A stretch of DNA of 64,000 nt from Pseudomonas oryzihabitans (GTDB taxonomy: Bacteria > Pseudomonadota > Gammaproteobacteria > Pseudomonadales > Pseudomonadaceae), in contig NZ_CP021645.1 of the NCBI RefSeq assembly GCF_006384975.1, positions 3,066,001 to 3,130,000 of the forward strand, written 5' to 3'. Made by a program: the position numbers and the translations under genes. The notes beneath the pieces were generated by a model that made no database searches, had not been told where the DNA came from, and was given only the letters and a program-made list of their open reading frames with translations. This document shows, in pieces, positions 35,993 through 44,750 of this stretch (position 1 is its first letter; every line of letters starts with the position of its first letter).

Positions 35993-37099
35993 TCAGGTGC
36001 CCAGTTCGAAGGTACCTTCGGCCAGTACCTGTCCATTGACTATCAGCTGTATCTGATGCGCACCGGGGTAATAACTACGCACCTGGTTGGTGGCGATGCC
36101 ATGCTCGCGCTGCAGGCGCACGCTGCCCTGGGCCTGCTTCTTGCGCTTGCTCCACTTGAATACCCGGCGATTGGTCTGCCCGCGAGCACCGGGAGCGAGG
36201 ATGGCGTAGTCGACCATCAGGCCATGTTCGCCCGCCCCTTCGACCTGGATATCGCAGTCCAGCGTGATGCTCTGGCCGGCCACGATGCTCGGCGGACTGA
36301 CCTCGAAACGCTTAACCTTGACCGGTGTCGTGCGCAAATAGCCAAGCAGCTCGAGGGCCGCGGCGTTGCCCTGGCGCGTCAGAGTGCGCGCGGCGTGGCG
36401 TACCATCCACTGCCCCTGCTCGCTCGGCAGCTCGGCTTTCCAGCGGCTGAGCAGCTCGACCACCAACGCGGGATGATCCTTGCTGATGTCGTTGAGGTTG
36501 TTGGCCACCGAACGCCGCACATAAAGACTGGGATCGTCGCGCAGACGTTCGAGCAGCGGCAGGATCGGCGTCGGATCGAGCAGCAGCGAGGGCACACGTG
36601 AAGCCCAAGGCAGGCGCGGCCGAGTGCCTTCGCTGATCAGCCGGCGCACGTCGGAGCTGTCATCGTCTAGCCAGCCGGTCAGCACCGCCAGGGTCTGCTG
36701 CGGACAGGCCACCAGGTACGGGCGAATGGCGAACTCGCTGGTGAAGTGTCGGGTGACCTTGTGAATGGCCTGCATCGCCAGCTCGAAATCGTCCAGGCCA
36801 CGGGTCTCGACGATATCGGCGATGACCCACACCGGGAACCCGCTCATGCGCCCCAAGCGCGTCTGGGGCAAGGCATCGAGCATGCCCGTGAGCACCGGCA
36901 CGGCTTCGTCGAACGACAGCCCCAGCCCGTGCCACAGCGCCTCGGCCAACGCCCGTACCCGGGCTTTCATTTCCAGGCCTTGCAGCTCGGTCGGCAGGGC
37001 CGCCTGGTAACGCTGGGCATCGAAGCCCGGCGCCAATGCCGCGGCGCGCAGGCCCAGCTCCTGGCACAGTGCTTGATCGAAATGATCCTTGAAGTCCAT
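35993..37099 (-). CDS. AlkC-type DNA alkylation repair protein with Ig-like C-terminus
   Basis: A 368-residue protein. Residues about 1-260 form HEAT-like helical repeats (AIHKVTRHFTSEFAIRPYL, LLERLRDDPSLYVRRSVANN, MVRHAARTLTRQGNAAALE) as in the AlkC/AlkD glycosylases that remove N3-alkyladenine and related lesions. Residues about 262-368 are a beta-rich domain (VKRFEVSPPSIVAGQSITLD to the C-terminal GTFELGT) resembling the Ig-like domain described in Pseudomonas AlkC. Placing it inside a biosynthetic operon, 18 bp from the LolA-like export gene, suggests self-protection from a DNA-alkylating product, as YtkR2 does for yatakemycin (analogy, not proof). Confidence 0.78.
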   Translation of the reverse strand: MDFKDHFDQALCQELGLRAAALAPGFDAQRYQAALPTELQGLEMKARVRALAEALWHGLGLSFDEAVPVLTGMLDALPQTRLGRMSGFPVWVIADIVETRGLDDFELAMQAIHKVTRHFTSEFAIRPYLVACPQQTLAVLTGWLDDDSSDVRRLISEGTRPRLPWASRVPSLLLDPTPILPLLERLRDDPSLYVRRSVANNLNDISKDHPALVVELLSRWKAELPSEQGQWMVRHAARTLTRQGNAAALELLGYLRTTPVKVKRFEVSPPSIVAGQSITLDCDIQVEGAGEHGLMVDYAILAPGARGQTNRRVFKWSKRKKQAQGSVRLQREHGIATNQVRSYYPGAHQIQLIVNGQVLAEGTFELGT

Positions 37100-37117
37100 G
37101 TCCTTTCTCCGTGCCTG

Positions 37118-37903
37118 TCAGCGCCGGGCTTCCAGGCTACTTCTGTCGAAGGCAAGCGCGTCGTAGCCGTTGCCGAAGCGATAGTTGCTCCAGCGCATCA
37201 GTGTCTGTTTGCCGGTCTGGTGATTGACCATGCGCATCTGTCCGGCACGCCAGTAGCGCTCGCCATAGACCTGGTAGTCCTGGTAGGTCTGGGTCTTGAG
37301 CAGCGCGTTCTTGCGGTCGTAGTACTCGACTTTCAGAGGCCGGTAATGTGCCTTGTCCAGCCAGGTTACCTGACGCGTGTAGCCCGAGCGCGGATACGCC
37401 GGCACCATCTGCAAGCGGTACGCCTGCTGCCCTTCGACTTCCTCGTCGCCCAGGTACTCGTAGCTGTACTTGTCCAGCTCCCAACTGGCCATGTCCTCAT
37501 AGGCGAACTCACTGCCCATGAACGGCCCGGACTTGTTCTCCGAGGCGATACGCTTGACCCTGCGAAGCGACGGGAAGTACTGCCACTGATCGTCTGACTG
37601 CAAGCTGTGGGCGTGGGTCAGCAGGGTCGTACCGCGCACATCCGCCGGGCTGAGAAATCGCGCCAGGCTCTTGTCGCCATCGCCCTGCACTTCGAGAAAC
37701 TGCACCTCTAGCTCACGACTGCTGGTCGCACCGTAGGCATTGCGCAGTTCCATCTGCAGTTCGGCCGCCATGTCCTGCCAGCCCGTGTTGCGGCGATCCG
37801 CCTCCTGGGCAATCTGCAGGCCACGCTCATCGGCCAACGCCGCGCCCGCCTCAACGAGGCAGAGCAGGCTGACCAGCAGCTTCAATTGTTTCAGTCCCTT
37901 CAC
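37118..37903 (-). CDS. LolA-like outer-membrane lipoprotein-sorting protein
   Basis: A 261-residue periplasmic protein with a signal peptide (MKGLKQLKLLVSLLCLVEAGAALA, about 24 residues; cited as residues 1-24). The mature chain belongs to the COG2834 group that accompanies MMPL/RND exporters: GWQDMAAELQMELRNAYG, GTTLLTHAHSLQSDDQWQYF then PSLRRVKRI, and FMGSEFAYEDM. Such proteins are thought to carry hydrophobic cargo from exporter to outer membrane. It starts 53 bp inside the end of the MMPL gene. Confidence 0.78.
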   Translation of the reverse strand: MKGLKQLKLLVSLLCLVEAGAALADERGLQIAQEADRRNTGWQDMAAELQMELRNAYGATSSRELEVQFLEVQGDGDKSLARFLSPADVRGTTLLTHAHSLQSDDQWQYFPSLRRVKRIASENKSGPFMGSEFAYEDMASWELDKYSYEYLGDEEVEGQQAYRLQMVPAYPRSGYTRQVTWLDKAHYRPLKVEYYDRKNALLKTQTYQDYQVYGERYWRAGQMRMVNHQTGKQTLMRWSNYRFGNGYDALAFDRSSLEARR

Positions 37904-40181
37904 GTTTTCTCTCCAGAGTCAGTTCAAGCAGCCGTGGCAGTAGGAAGAAGTCCGCCAGCAGGGCGATCACCAGGGTCAGGGCGGTCATCAACCCCATCTC
38001 CCGGTTCAAGGCGAAGTCCGACAGGGCCAGCACCAGGAAGCCGGCGGTCAGGGTCAGCGTGGTCACCAGCAAGGCCGGCGCCGTGCTGCCGAAAGCATCG
38101 ACTACCGCCTCGGCGACGCTACGCCCTTCTTCGCGGGTGCGTTGCAGCACCGCATACATGAAGTGGATGGTGTCATCGACCACCACGCCAAGCGTCATCG
38201 ACGCGACGATGGCGACGGAGAAGCCGACCTGGCCAACGAACAGCCACCAGATGCCCAGCACCATGGCCACCGGAATGATGTTCGGCACCAGCGACAGCAG
38301 GCCGAGCTTCCAGGAACGGAACAGCACCATCAGCAGCAGCGCCACCACCAGCGCCGAACTGGCGATGCCCCACATCATGCTTTCGACGTTGCGCTGGCCG
38401 ATATGGGCGAAGATCAGCGTGGTGCTAGCGGCCGTGGCGGTAAGCATCGAGGCGTTGGCCTGCAGCCAGTCCATCGAGCGGCGCTCGAAGGCCAGCATCT
38501 GCCGCGTGCTCAGCTCGTGCAGCGCGACCACGGTCCGGGCGGTGCCACGGCCGACATCAATCTGGTTGTTCAGGTCGAGTCCGTAGGGCAACGACTGTTC
38601 GTACAACAACAGGCTCTGGGCCGCGATTTCGGTGTTGGCCGGCAGACGGTAGGCATCCGCCTCGCCGGTGGTCAGGCTGCGGTTGATGCGCTTGACCACA
38701 TCCGACAGGGTGCCCACGTGCGCCACTTCGGGCTGCTGGCGCAACCAGCTGGCGAAGGCGTCGACATCGGCGAGGAAGCGCGGATCGTTGACACCAGCGT
38801 CGGAGCGCGACCGCAGGGCGTATTCGATGGTGTAAAGGCCGGTAAGGTTATGCTCGGTGAAGTCGTTGGCTTGGCGAAACGCGGTGTCCGGGCTGAACCA
38901 GCGCAGGTACTGGTCGTTGAGATCGTTGCGCCCGGCCAGCGACACCAGCACCACCACCACCGGTAGGGTCAGCCACATCAGCAGCCGCGAGCGCGCCTGG
39001 ACCCAGGTGCCGAAGCGACGCATGCCACGCTCCAGCGGATCGCTGCCCTTGCCCGGCTTCAATGGTAGCAACGCCACCAGCCCCGGCAGCAGGCACAAGG
39101 TGTACAGCCAGGCCATGCCGATGCCGATCGAAACGATGTTGCCTAGGTCGCGGAACGGCGGGATCTCACTGAAGTTCAGCGATAGGAAGGCGATGGCGGT
39201 GGTAATGCTGGTCACCGTCACCGGTACGGCGGTTTCCTGCAACGCCTCGCGCACCGCCACTAGGCGCGATTCGCCCTTGTGCAGGTGGCTCAACGTCACC
39301 GACAGGACATGCACCACGTCCGCCACCGCGATCATCAGCACCACCAGCGGCGCCGAGGCCGACAGCGAGGTCAGGCTCATGCCCAGCCAACCGGCGATGC
39401 CTTCGGCGCTGTTCATTGCCAGGTAGACCACCGCCACCGCCGCCAGCGTGGCCAGCACGCTGCGCAGCATGACCAGCGCGGCGACCAGGATGACCAGGTA
39501 AACCCACGGCGTGAGGCTGATCGCATCGCCCATGGCCGCCTCAAGGAAGGCATTGTTGTACATGGCCATGCCAGTCAGGTGCACCTTCAGGCCGGGATAG
39601 CGGCTCTGCGCCTGATCGGCAAGCTTACGGGCAAAGCCCACCACCTCGCTGTTCTCGAACGGCGACTCACCGGCCAGATGGTAGATGACGTTAACCGCGG
39701 CAACCTTGCCATCCTGAGACACCAGACGGCCGACCAGTTGCGGTTCGGCCAGGGCCACGGCGCGGATACGCTCGCGCTCGGCAGGCTCCAGACGGGTCTG
39801 CTCGGACACCAAGTCGGCGACGCGGATGTTGTCGGCGTCGGCATCTATATGCTGGAAGTTGGCCAGCGAGTCGACGCGCACCGAATAGGGCGTCTGCCAG
39901 GCTTGCCGGGTGATCCAGCGCAGGGCCTCAAGGGATTGCTTGTCGAAGGCGTCGCCGGAGGCAGGTGCCAGCACGATGAACAGGTTGTCCGAGCGGTCGA
40001 AGGTGGCCTGCAACTGCTCGAGCGCCATCAGCTCGGGGTTGTCCTTGGCCAGGTAGTCACGGTAGTCGGTGCTGAAGCCGAGCCGATCCTTGCCCAAGCT
40101 GGCCAGCGCGGCCACGGCAAGAAAGGCAAGCAGCAATCCCCAGCGCAGACGCACCAGCACCGAGGCAATCGTTCTCATCAT
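37851..40181 (-). CDS. MMPL/RND-family exporter
   Basis: A roughly 776-residue inner-membrane transporter with about 12 helices in two repeats, each with a large periplasmic loop. Typical of MMPL proteins: GFSTDYRDYLAKDNPELMAL near the N-terminus, VVLMIAVADVVHVLSVTL in the first bundle and VASMTLGVVVDDTIHFMYAV in the second, the latter giving the proton-relay Asp pair. The start used follows TGGA by 7 bases; an alternative ATG lies 12 bp upstream at 40193. It is the first gene of the minus-strand operon and probably exports the product or a lipid. Confidence 0.83.
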   Translation of the reverse strand: MMRTIASVLVRLRWGLLLAFLAVAALASLGKDRLGFSTDYRDYLAKDNPELMALEQLQATFDRSDNLFIVLAPASGDAFDKQSLEALRWITRQAWQTPYSVRVDSLANFQHIDADADNIRVADLVSEQTRLEPAERERIRAVALAEPQLVGRLVSQDGKVAAVNVIYHLAGESPFENSEVVGFARKLADQAQSRYPGLKVHLTGMAMYNNAFLEAAMGDAISLTPWVYLVILVAALVMLRSVLATLAAVAVVYLAMNSAEGIAGWLGMSLTSLSASAPLVVLMIAVADVVHVLSVTLSHLHKGESRLVAVREALQETAVPVTVTSITTAIAFLSLNFSEIPPFRDLGNIVSIGIGMAWLYTLCLLPGLVALLPLKPGKGSDPLERGMRRFGTWVQARSRLLMWLTLPVVVVLVSLAGRNDLNDQYLRWFSPDTAFRQANDFTEHNLTGLYTIEYALRSRSDAGVNDPRFLADVDAFASWLRQQPEVAHVGTLSDVVKRINRSLTTGEADAYRLPANTEIAAQSLLLYEQSLPYGLDLNNQIDVGRGTARTVVALHELSTRQMLAFERRSMDWLQANASMLTATAASTTLIFAHIGQRNVESMMWGIASSALVVALLLMVLFRSWKLGLLSLVPNIIPVAMVLGIWWLFVGQVGFSVAIVASMTLGVVVDDTIHFMYAVLQRTREEGRSVAEAVVDAFGSTAPALLVTTLTLTAGFLVLALSDFALNREMGLMTALTLVIALLADFFLLPRLLELTLERKREGTETIEAAGQPALPR

Positions 40182-40249
40182 TTTGACATCCATTCCAAAA
40201 AGACCGGGGTAATCGGTGGCTACGCAAGCTATAGACCTATAGTTCATAT

Positions 40250-40277
40250 GTCAACAATTGACGTATCAACTTTTGAC
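40250..40277. promoter_or_regulatory. Twin GTCAA-N3-TTGAC operators in the divergent promoter
   Basis: GTCAACAATTGAC (40250-40262, perfect) and ATCAACTTTTGAC (40265-40277, nearly perfect) have centres 15 bp apart. The left copy overlaps a consensus TTGACA -35 hexamer for the minus operon, and both copies contain TTGAC -35 candidates for the plus operon (one with TACTTT at 40295-40300 after 16 bp). This is a MarR-type operator layout controlling both directions, and a marR gene ends the plus operon. Confidence 0.7.
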
Positions 40278-40320
40278 TTGTAATTTTCGGCCCTTACTTT
40301 CCCCTCGCAAGGAGCGATAC

Positions 40321-40806
40321 ATGAAATTGACCGTTAGCCACTCCGCCGAAACCCAGGCCATTGCCAGCGGCCTGCTGGACGGCCTGGTCGCCCAACCGCT
40401 GTTCGGCGAGCTAGACGTGCGCCGTCTGCAGCTCGCCCCCGCCGGCACGGGCCTGGCCGTGATGCAGGTGAAAAAAGACCTGGCGCGCTGGAACAGCCCC
40501 ACGGGTCAAAAAATGTTGGTGGTGTTCCAGTTCCACGAGCGCGATGCTGACCAGCACGAATCGTCCTTGGCCCGCTATGTCGACGACCGCGAACCAGCAC
40601 TGGCCCGCCACGGTGTGGCGGTGGTGCTCAGCGCTGTGACCGAGCGCGGCGAGCATTGGCCCTTCGATGGCTTCGAGATCATCGACTTCCCAAGCCTGGA
40701 AACCGTTGGCCAACTGATGCAGGACGACGACTACCGTCAGCGCACCGCAACCTCCAGCGCCGTGTTCGGCGGTGCCTTCGCCATGGCGCCGATCAAGGCC
40801 GCCTGA
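40321..40806 (+). CDS. Conserved hypothetical protein, possibly ferredoxin-like alpha-beta fold
   Basis: A 161-residue cytoplasmic protein without a confident family. The C-terminal half (FDGFEIIDFPSLETVGQLMQ DDDYRQR) recalls DUF1330/EthD-like dimeric alpha-beta barrels, and the N-terminal half (KMLVVFQFHERDAD) could be a second copy of the same fold. The start is clear, with AAGGAGCG 6 bases upstream. It is the first gene of the plus operon with P450, barrel and marR, so it may be a small cyclase, monooxygenase helper or product-binding protein (inference). Confidence 0.55.
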   Translation: MKLTVSHSAETQAIASGLLDGLVAQPLFGELDVRRLQLAPAGTGLAVMQVKKDLARWNSPTGQKMLVVFQFHERDADQHESSLARYVDDREPALARHGVAVVLSAVTERGEHWPFDGFEIIDFPSLETVGQLMQDDDYRQRTATSSAVFGGAFAMAPIKAA

Positions 40807-40828
40807 AGCCGCAATCAAGGACGATGAC

Positions 40829-42190
40829 ATGATGGCTTTCGCCCCAGGCCCTCGCGGGCATGTTCTCTTTGGCTGTGCCCAGCAGTTCCGTGAGCGCCCA
40901 TTGGCGCTGCTCGACGAGTGCCACCAGCGCTACGGGACGCTGGTACGTCTGCCGGTCGGTTTCGGCATGGCCTTCTGCCTTGCCTTCGACCCCCATGACC
41001 TGGCCACGATCTTCCACAGCGACAACTTCGGCCGCAGCGATATCGCCAAGGCCTTCGAGCCGCTGGCTGGCGGCAGCATGATCATTGCCGATGGTGATCG
41101 ATGGAAGGAGCAGCGCAAGGCTGTCATGCCCTCGTTCGCGCTACCACGACTGCGCGCCCTTGCCCAGGTGGTCGATGACCTCGCCGCCGAACGCGTCGCC
41201 GGCTGGCAACACCACCAGCGGGCCGGCGCGCCCCTGGACCTGCAAGCACAGATGGTCGCGTACGCCATGGACGTGCTGACCCACTTCCTCTTCGGCCGGC
41301 GCATTGACGCACAGGCGATCGCACGTATAGCCGATGGCTGGACGCAGAGCCTGTACTACATGAACATCCGCCTGTCGGCCGCCGTGCCGGTGCCCGACTG
41401 GCTGCCGACCCCCAACAACCGACGCCTGCACCGTGCCGCGAGCCTGATCGCCGATGTACTGCTGGAAATCATCAGCGAACAGCGCCAACGTCAGGGTAGC
41501 CAGGACGGTGGCTTTCTCGGCGACCTGATCGGCTACCGCGACGAGCGTGGCCATACCCTGCAGGACGCGCGCATCCTGCGCGAAATCATGGGTGTATTCC
41601 TGGCCGGTTTCGACACCGTAGCCAGCGCCATGATGTGGACGCTAAACGACCTGACCAACCACCCGCAGTGGCAGAGCAGGGTCGCCGACGAACTGGCCAG
41701 GCCTGGCCAGGAACCGCGCCTGGATCTGAAGGACACGCCATTGCTGGAGCAGTGCTTCAACGAATCAATGCGGCTGTCGCCACCACTCTGGCTGGTGGAC
41801 CGCAAAGCCAAGGCCAGCTGCATGCTCGGCGGCCAGCGCATTCCGGCAGGCACCAACATCATCACCAGCCCCTGGGTCACCCACCGAGACCCGCGCTACT
41901 GGGCCACGCCATTGCGGTTCAACCCCGAGCACTTCTCCGCGCACGCTCCCGAGCGCCCGAAATACGCCTACTTCCCCTTTGGCGGCGGACGCATGAAGTG
42001 CATCGGCATAGGCCTGGCCCATTTACAGCTCAAGGCGATCGTGCGCCATGCCTTGGGGCATTTCGAGCTCGCTCCGGCCGCCGACCACGTCCCTCAGATC
42101 GAGCCGGCCTTCGTGCTGCGTACCCGTGACGGCCTGAAGGTGACATTGACCAGACGCGAAGCCCGACGTGCAACGGCCGTTGCGGTCTAG
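40829..42190 (+). CDS. Cytochrome P450
   Basis: A 454-residue P450. I-helix oxygen-binding motif FLAGFDTVAS, K-helix NESMR (ExxR), and the heme loop FPFGGGRMKCIG with axial Cys391 are all intact, so it should be active. The sequence layout (RWKEQRKAVMPSF, W-R-type C-helix) resembles bacterial fatty-acid and terpene CYPs of the CYP102/110-like clans, but the substrate is unknown. Its ATG at 40829 follows AAGGACG. The stop overlaps the start region of the outer-membrane protein gene by 23 bp. Confidence 0.92.
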   Translation: MMAFAPGPRGHVLFGCAQQFRERPLALLDECHQRYGTLVRLPVGFGMAFCLAFDPHDLATIFHSDNFGRSDIAKAFEPLAGGSMIIADGDRWKEQRKAVMPSFALPRLRALAQVVDDLAAERVAGWQHHQRAGAPLDLQAQMVAYAMDVLTHFLFGRRIDAQAIARIADGWTQSLYYMNIRLSAAVPVPDWLPTPNNRRLHRAASLIADVLLEIISEQRQRQGSQDGGFLGDLIGYRDERGHTLQDARILREIMGVFLAGFDTVASAMMWTLNDLTNHPQWQSRVADELARPGQEPRLDLKDTPLLEQCFNESMRLSPPLWLVDRKAKASCMLGGQRIPAGTNIITSPWVTHRDPRYWATPLRFNPEHFSAHAPERPKYAYFPFGGGRMKCIGIGLAHLQLKAIVRHALGHFELAPAADHVPQIEPAFVLRTRDGLKVTLTRREARRATAVAV

Positions 42191-43274
42191 CGCCTGCGGG
42201 CTGCTGGGCTGGCTGTGCTGCGCGCTCGCCCAAGGCGAGCCGGGACACACCGAGCTGACCGTGCAGGGCAATGGCTACGAGGCCGCGCGTCGCAGCTTCG
42301 TTGGCCTGCAGTACAAGTGGGATCGCCAGGAGGCGCTGACACGCGGGCTCATGCTAGATATAGAGGTCGAGTTGCAGATGGCAGGCGTGCCACGCTACGA
42401 CGCCGCCGACCTGCGCGAGCTTTCCATCACCTACGACAATGGCCCCTGGCAGCTGCGCGCTGGCGCCAGTCGCGTGTTCTGGGGCGTCACCGAATCTCGC
42501 CACCTAGTAGATGTGATCAACCAGCTCGACCAGCGCTTCGACCCGGACGGCGATGTACGCCTGTCGCAGCCCATGATCGCGCTCAGCTATCGCCAGCCCG
42601 GACGCAGCGTCACGCTGTTCGCCTTGCCCTGCTACCGCGAGCGGCAGACCACGCTGATGGTTATGCCCAGGGATGATGCGGCCTACGACGACAGCACGGT
42701 GTCAGCGCTGCGCTGCGACGGCGCGCCCGGCTTCGCCCTGCGTGCCAGCCAGGTGGCCGGGCCGGCAGACCTAGGCCTGAGCCTGTTCCAAGGCCCGGCG
42801 CGCGAGCCGTACGGCGGGCGTCGGGCCGAGCCCCAGGACGATCCCTATCCTCGCGTGCAGCGTGCCGCGTTCGATGGCCAGGTCACTCTGGGCCCCTGGC
42901 TTCTCAAGCTCGAGGCCCTGCTGCAGGACAGCGAGCGTGGCAGCGACCGGGCCGCGGTAGCCGGTTTCGAATACACCTGGCCATCGGCCCTTGGCGGCGC
43001 CAGCGACCTTTCCCTGCTGATCGAGCACCTGGTCGACAGCCGCTGCGACAGCCTCGTCGCGGCCTGCGGGGAAATGCTCGGCGTGCGCTGGCTGGCCAAC
43101 GACAGCGAAGACAGCAACCTGCTGGTCTCGGCCGTTCGCGATCGAACCAGTGGTCGCGTGGGCCTGAAGATCCAAGGCAGCCGGCGCATCGACGAGCAGC
43201 TCAGCATGCTGCTCAACAGTGGCGGAATGCACCGCACCAGGTATCTCTCCATTGGGCTATCCTATGCTTTTTGA
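42168..43274 (+). CDS. Outer-membrane beta-barrel protein
   Basis: A 368-residue exported protein: a signal peptide near residues 1-22 (ACGLLGWLCCALAQG) and a C-terminus ending LSIGLSYAF, the terminal aromatic expected for BAM-inserted barrels. The internal pattern of alternating strands (TFDGQV-type, LLKLEALLQDSERGSD) suits a barrel of 14-16 strands. In related loci such proteins accompany MMPL exporters and LolA-like carriers, so this would complete an envelope-spanning export route. Confidence 0.7.
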   Translation: MQRPLRSSACGLLGWLCCALAQGEPGHTELTVQGNGYEAARRSFVGLQYKWDRQEALTRGLMLDIEVELQMAGVPRYDAADLRELSITYDNGPWQLRAGASRVFWGVTESRHLVDVINQLDQRFDPDGDVRLSQPMIALSYRQPGRSVTLFALPCYRERQTTLMVMPRDDAAYDDSTVSALRCDGAPGFALRASQVAGPADLGLSLFQGPAREPYGGRRAEPQDDPYPRVQRAAFDGQVTLGPWLLKLEALLQDSERGSDRAAVAGFEYTWPSALGGASDLSLLIEHLVDSRCDSLVAACGEMLGVRWLANDSEDSNLLVSAVRDRTSGRVGLKIQGSRRIDEQLSMLLNSGGMHRTRYLSIGLSYAF

Positions 43275-43383
43275 GCTCGTCCTTCTCCCCTTCGACAGTA
43301 CGTATGCTCGCCGCTCCACCAGGATGGCGCCAACCTATTGCGCGTCTTGCTTGGTCGCCTATCGCATCCAGAGGTCCTGAACA

Positions 43384-43827
43384 GTGGCAAGCAACGCTGA
43401 ACCTGTATTACGCAGCCTATTTTGTTTCAACTTCTACCGTGGCTGGAGAGGCATCTCCGAGTTCTATCGCAAGTACCTGCCCGAGGGTATTTCCGCCCAG
43501 CAGAGCTACCTGCTGGAGCTGTGCAACGTCGATGAGGGCATCCTGGTCGGCGAGATCGCGCATCAGCTCGAAATCGAGATGTCGGCCGTGTCCGGCCTGC
43601 TCAAGCGCATGGAGGCCAGCGGTCTGGTGCGCCGCGAGGTGGCGCCGCAGAATCGCCGCCAGACCCTGGTCTACCTGACCACCGAAGGCGAGGAACTGCG
43701 TAGCCAAGTGCACACGGCCATGATGGCGGCGGATAAGCAACTGTCCAAAGCCATCCCCAAAGAAGACAAGGTCGCCTTGATGAAGGTGGTTGACCAGATC
43801 CGCGTGCTGATTGGCGAAGACGGCTGA
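43384..43827 (+). CDS. MarR-family transcriptional regulator
   Basis: A 147-residue winged-helix repressor. The recognition region is LVGEIAHQLEIEMSAVSGLL KRMEASGLVRREVAP, and the wing is RRQTLVYLTTEGEEL. It starts at GTG with AGGT 9 bases upstream; no better start exists. It is the last gene of the plus operon and the best candidate to bind the twin GTCAA/TTGAC operators between 40250 and 40277, with the cluster product or a precursor as inducer (inference). Confidence 0.87.
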   Translation: MASNAEPVLRSLFCFNFYRGWRGISEFYRKYLPEGISAQQSYLLELCNVDEGILVGEIAHQLEIEMSAVSGLLKRMEASGLVRREVAPQNRRQTLVYLTTEGEELRSQVHTAMMAADKQLSKAIPKEDKVALMKVVDQIRVLIGEDG

Positions 43828-43904
43828 AGTCTGTTTTAAGCAGCAACGCTTTGCTTGCAATGATACTTCACGAAGATTGAAGTACCACCAGGCCCATCAG
43901 CGTC

Positions 43905-44640
43905 TAGAAGCGCATGATCGACCTACAGGATCGCAGCGTGCAGATCACCCACGGCGGCTACCCAAGCTCTATCAGATGAGTCGGCGGGACCTTTCCAATC
44001 GCTTCGGCGCCATCCTGCTCGACGCGGGCCAGGATGTGAACGCGGTGATCGCCACCAGCAGCTCTATCGATTTCGCGGCGCAGACGCTCTGAGCGCGCCC
44101 TGGATGGCGGATGCCGAGGGGCACCACCTGATCCAGTCGTTCCACTTCGGCCCGGCTGTGGCCCACGTGACCAACGTCATCCTGTCGTTCAAGGGCAAGA
44201 CGGCGAAGCTGCAGGGCCTTGGCCAACGCACTCTGGTGAAGCGATCGCTGCCGGAGGGCCCTCCATACCGCACCTGTTTACACCGCACAGTGAGCGGGGT
44301 GATCGAGAACGCCCTGTGCCTTGAGAAACAGGGTGGCCAGCGGATGTTCTAGATCGGCGGGATCTACAGCCACTCGCTACGTGAGCTCGAGGATCTGTTC
44401 CAGTTCAGCCACGGGCGCAATGACCTGGTGCAGCAGAAGAAGCTCCTGAAGGACTACCGCGGCTACGAGCAGTACCAGGAAATCGCCAAGGCCACCCAGG
44501 ACGCAGAAATGCAGCGTTCGGTGCGGATTATCGAGGCGTACTTCGACCTATCCAAGCGCATCGAGCAGCTACGGCGCTACTCGGCGGCCAGCGCCGCACC
44601 TGGGAGGCATCCACCCAGCGGATCGGCCAGACCGTGGCGA
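43905..44640 (+). pseudogene. Remnant of a UvrD-type DNA helicase
   Basis: Pieces of one helicase lie in three frames: KRMIDLQDRSVQITHGGYP (from 43908), KLYQMSRRDLSNRFGAILLD then AGQDVNAVIA (43964-44052), QQLYRFRGADALSAPWMADA (44056-44115), and HLIQSFHFGPAVAHVTNVIL onward to DLSKRIEQLRRYS. Motif II reads DAGQD where helicases have DE(A/G)QD. There are two frameshifts, a deletion of about 15 codons before QQLYRF, and a TAG at 44350. This is a degraded gene, probably from an older element at this position. Confidence 0.75.
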
Positions 44641-44750
44641 AGGCCTGCTGGAATTAAATGGTTTGTCTCCTTCCCCCATGACCGTTACCACCAAGAGCAT
44701 CCAGGATAGCGGCAGGATCATCCGCTGGAGCTGGAAGGCCGGCGTGGTGG

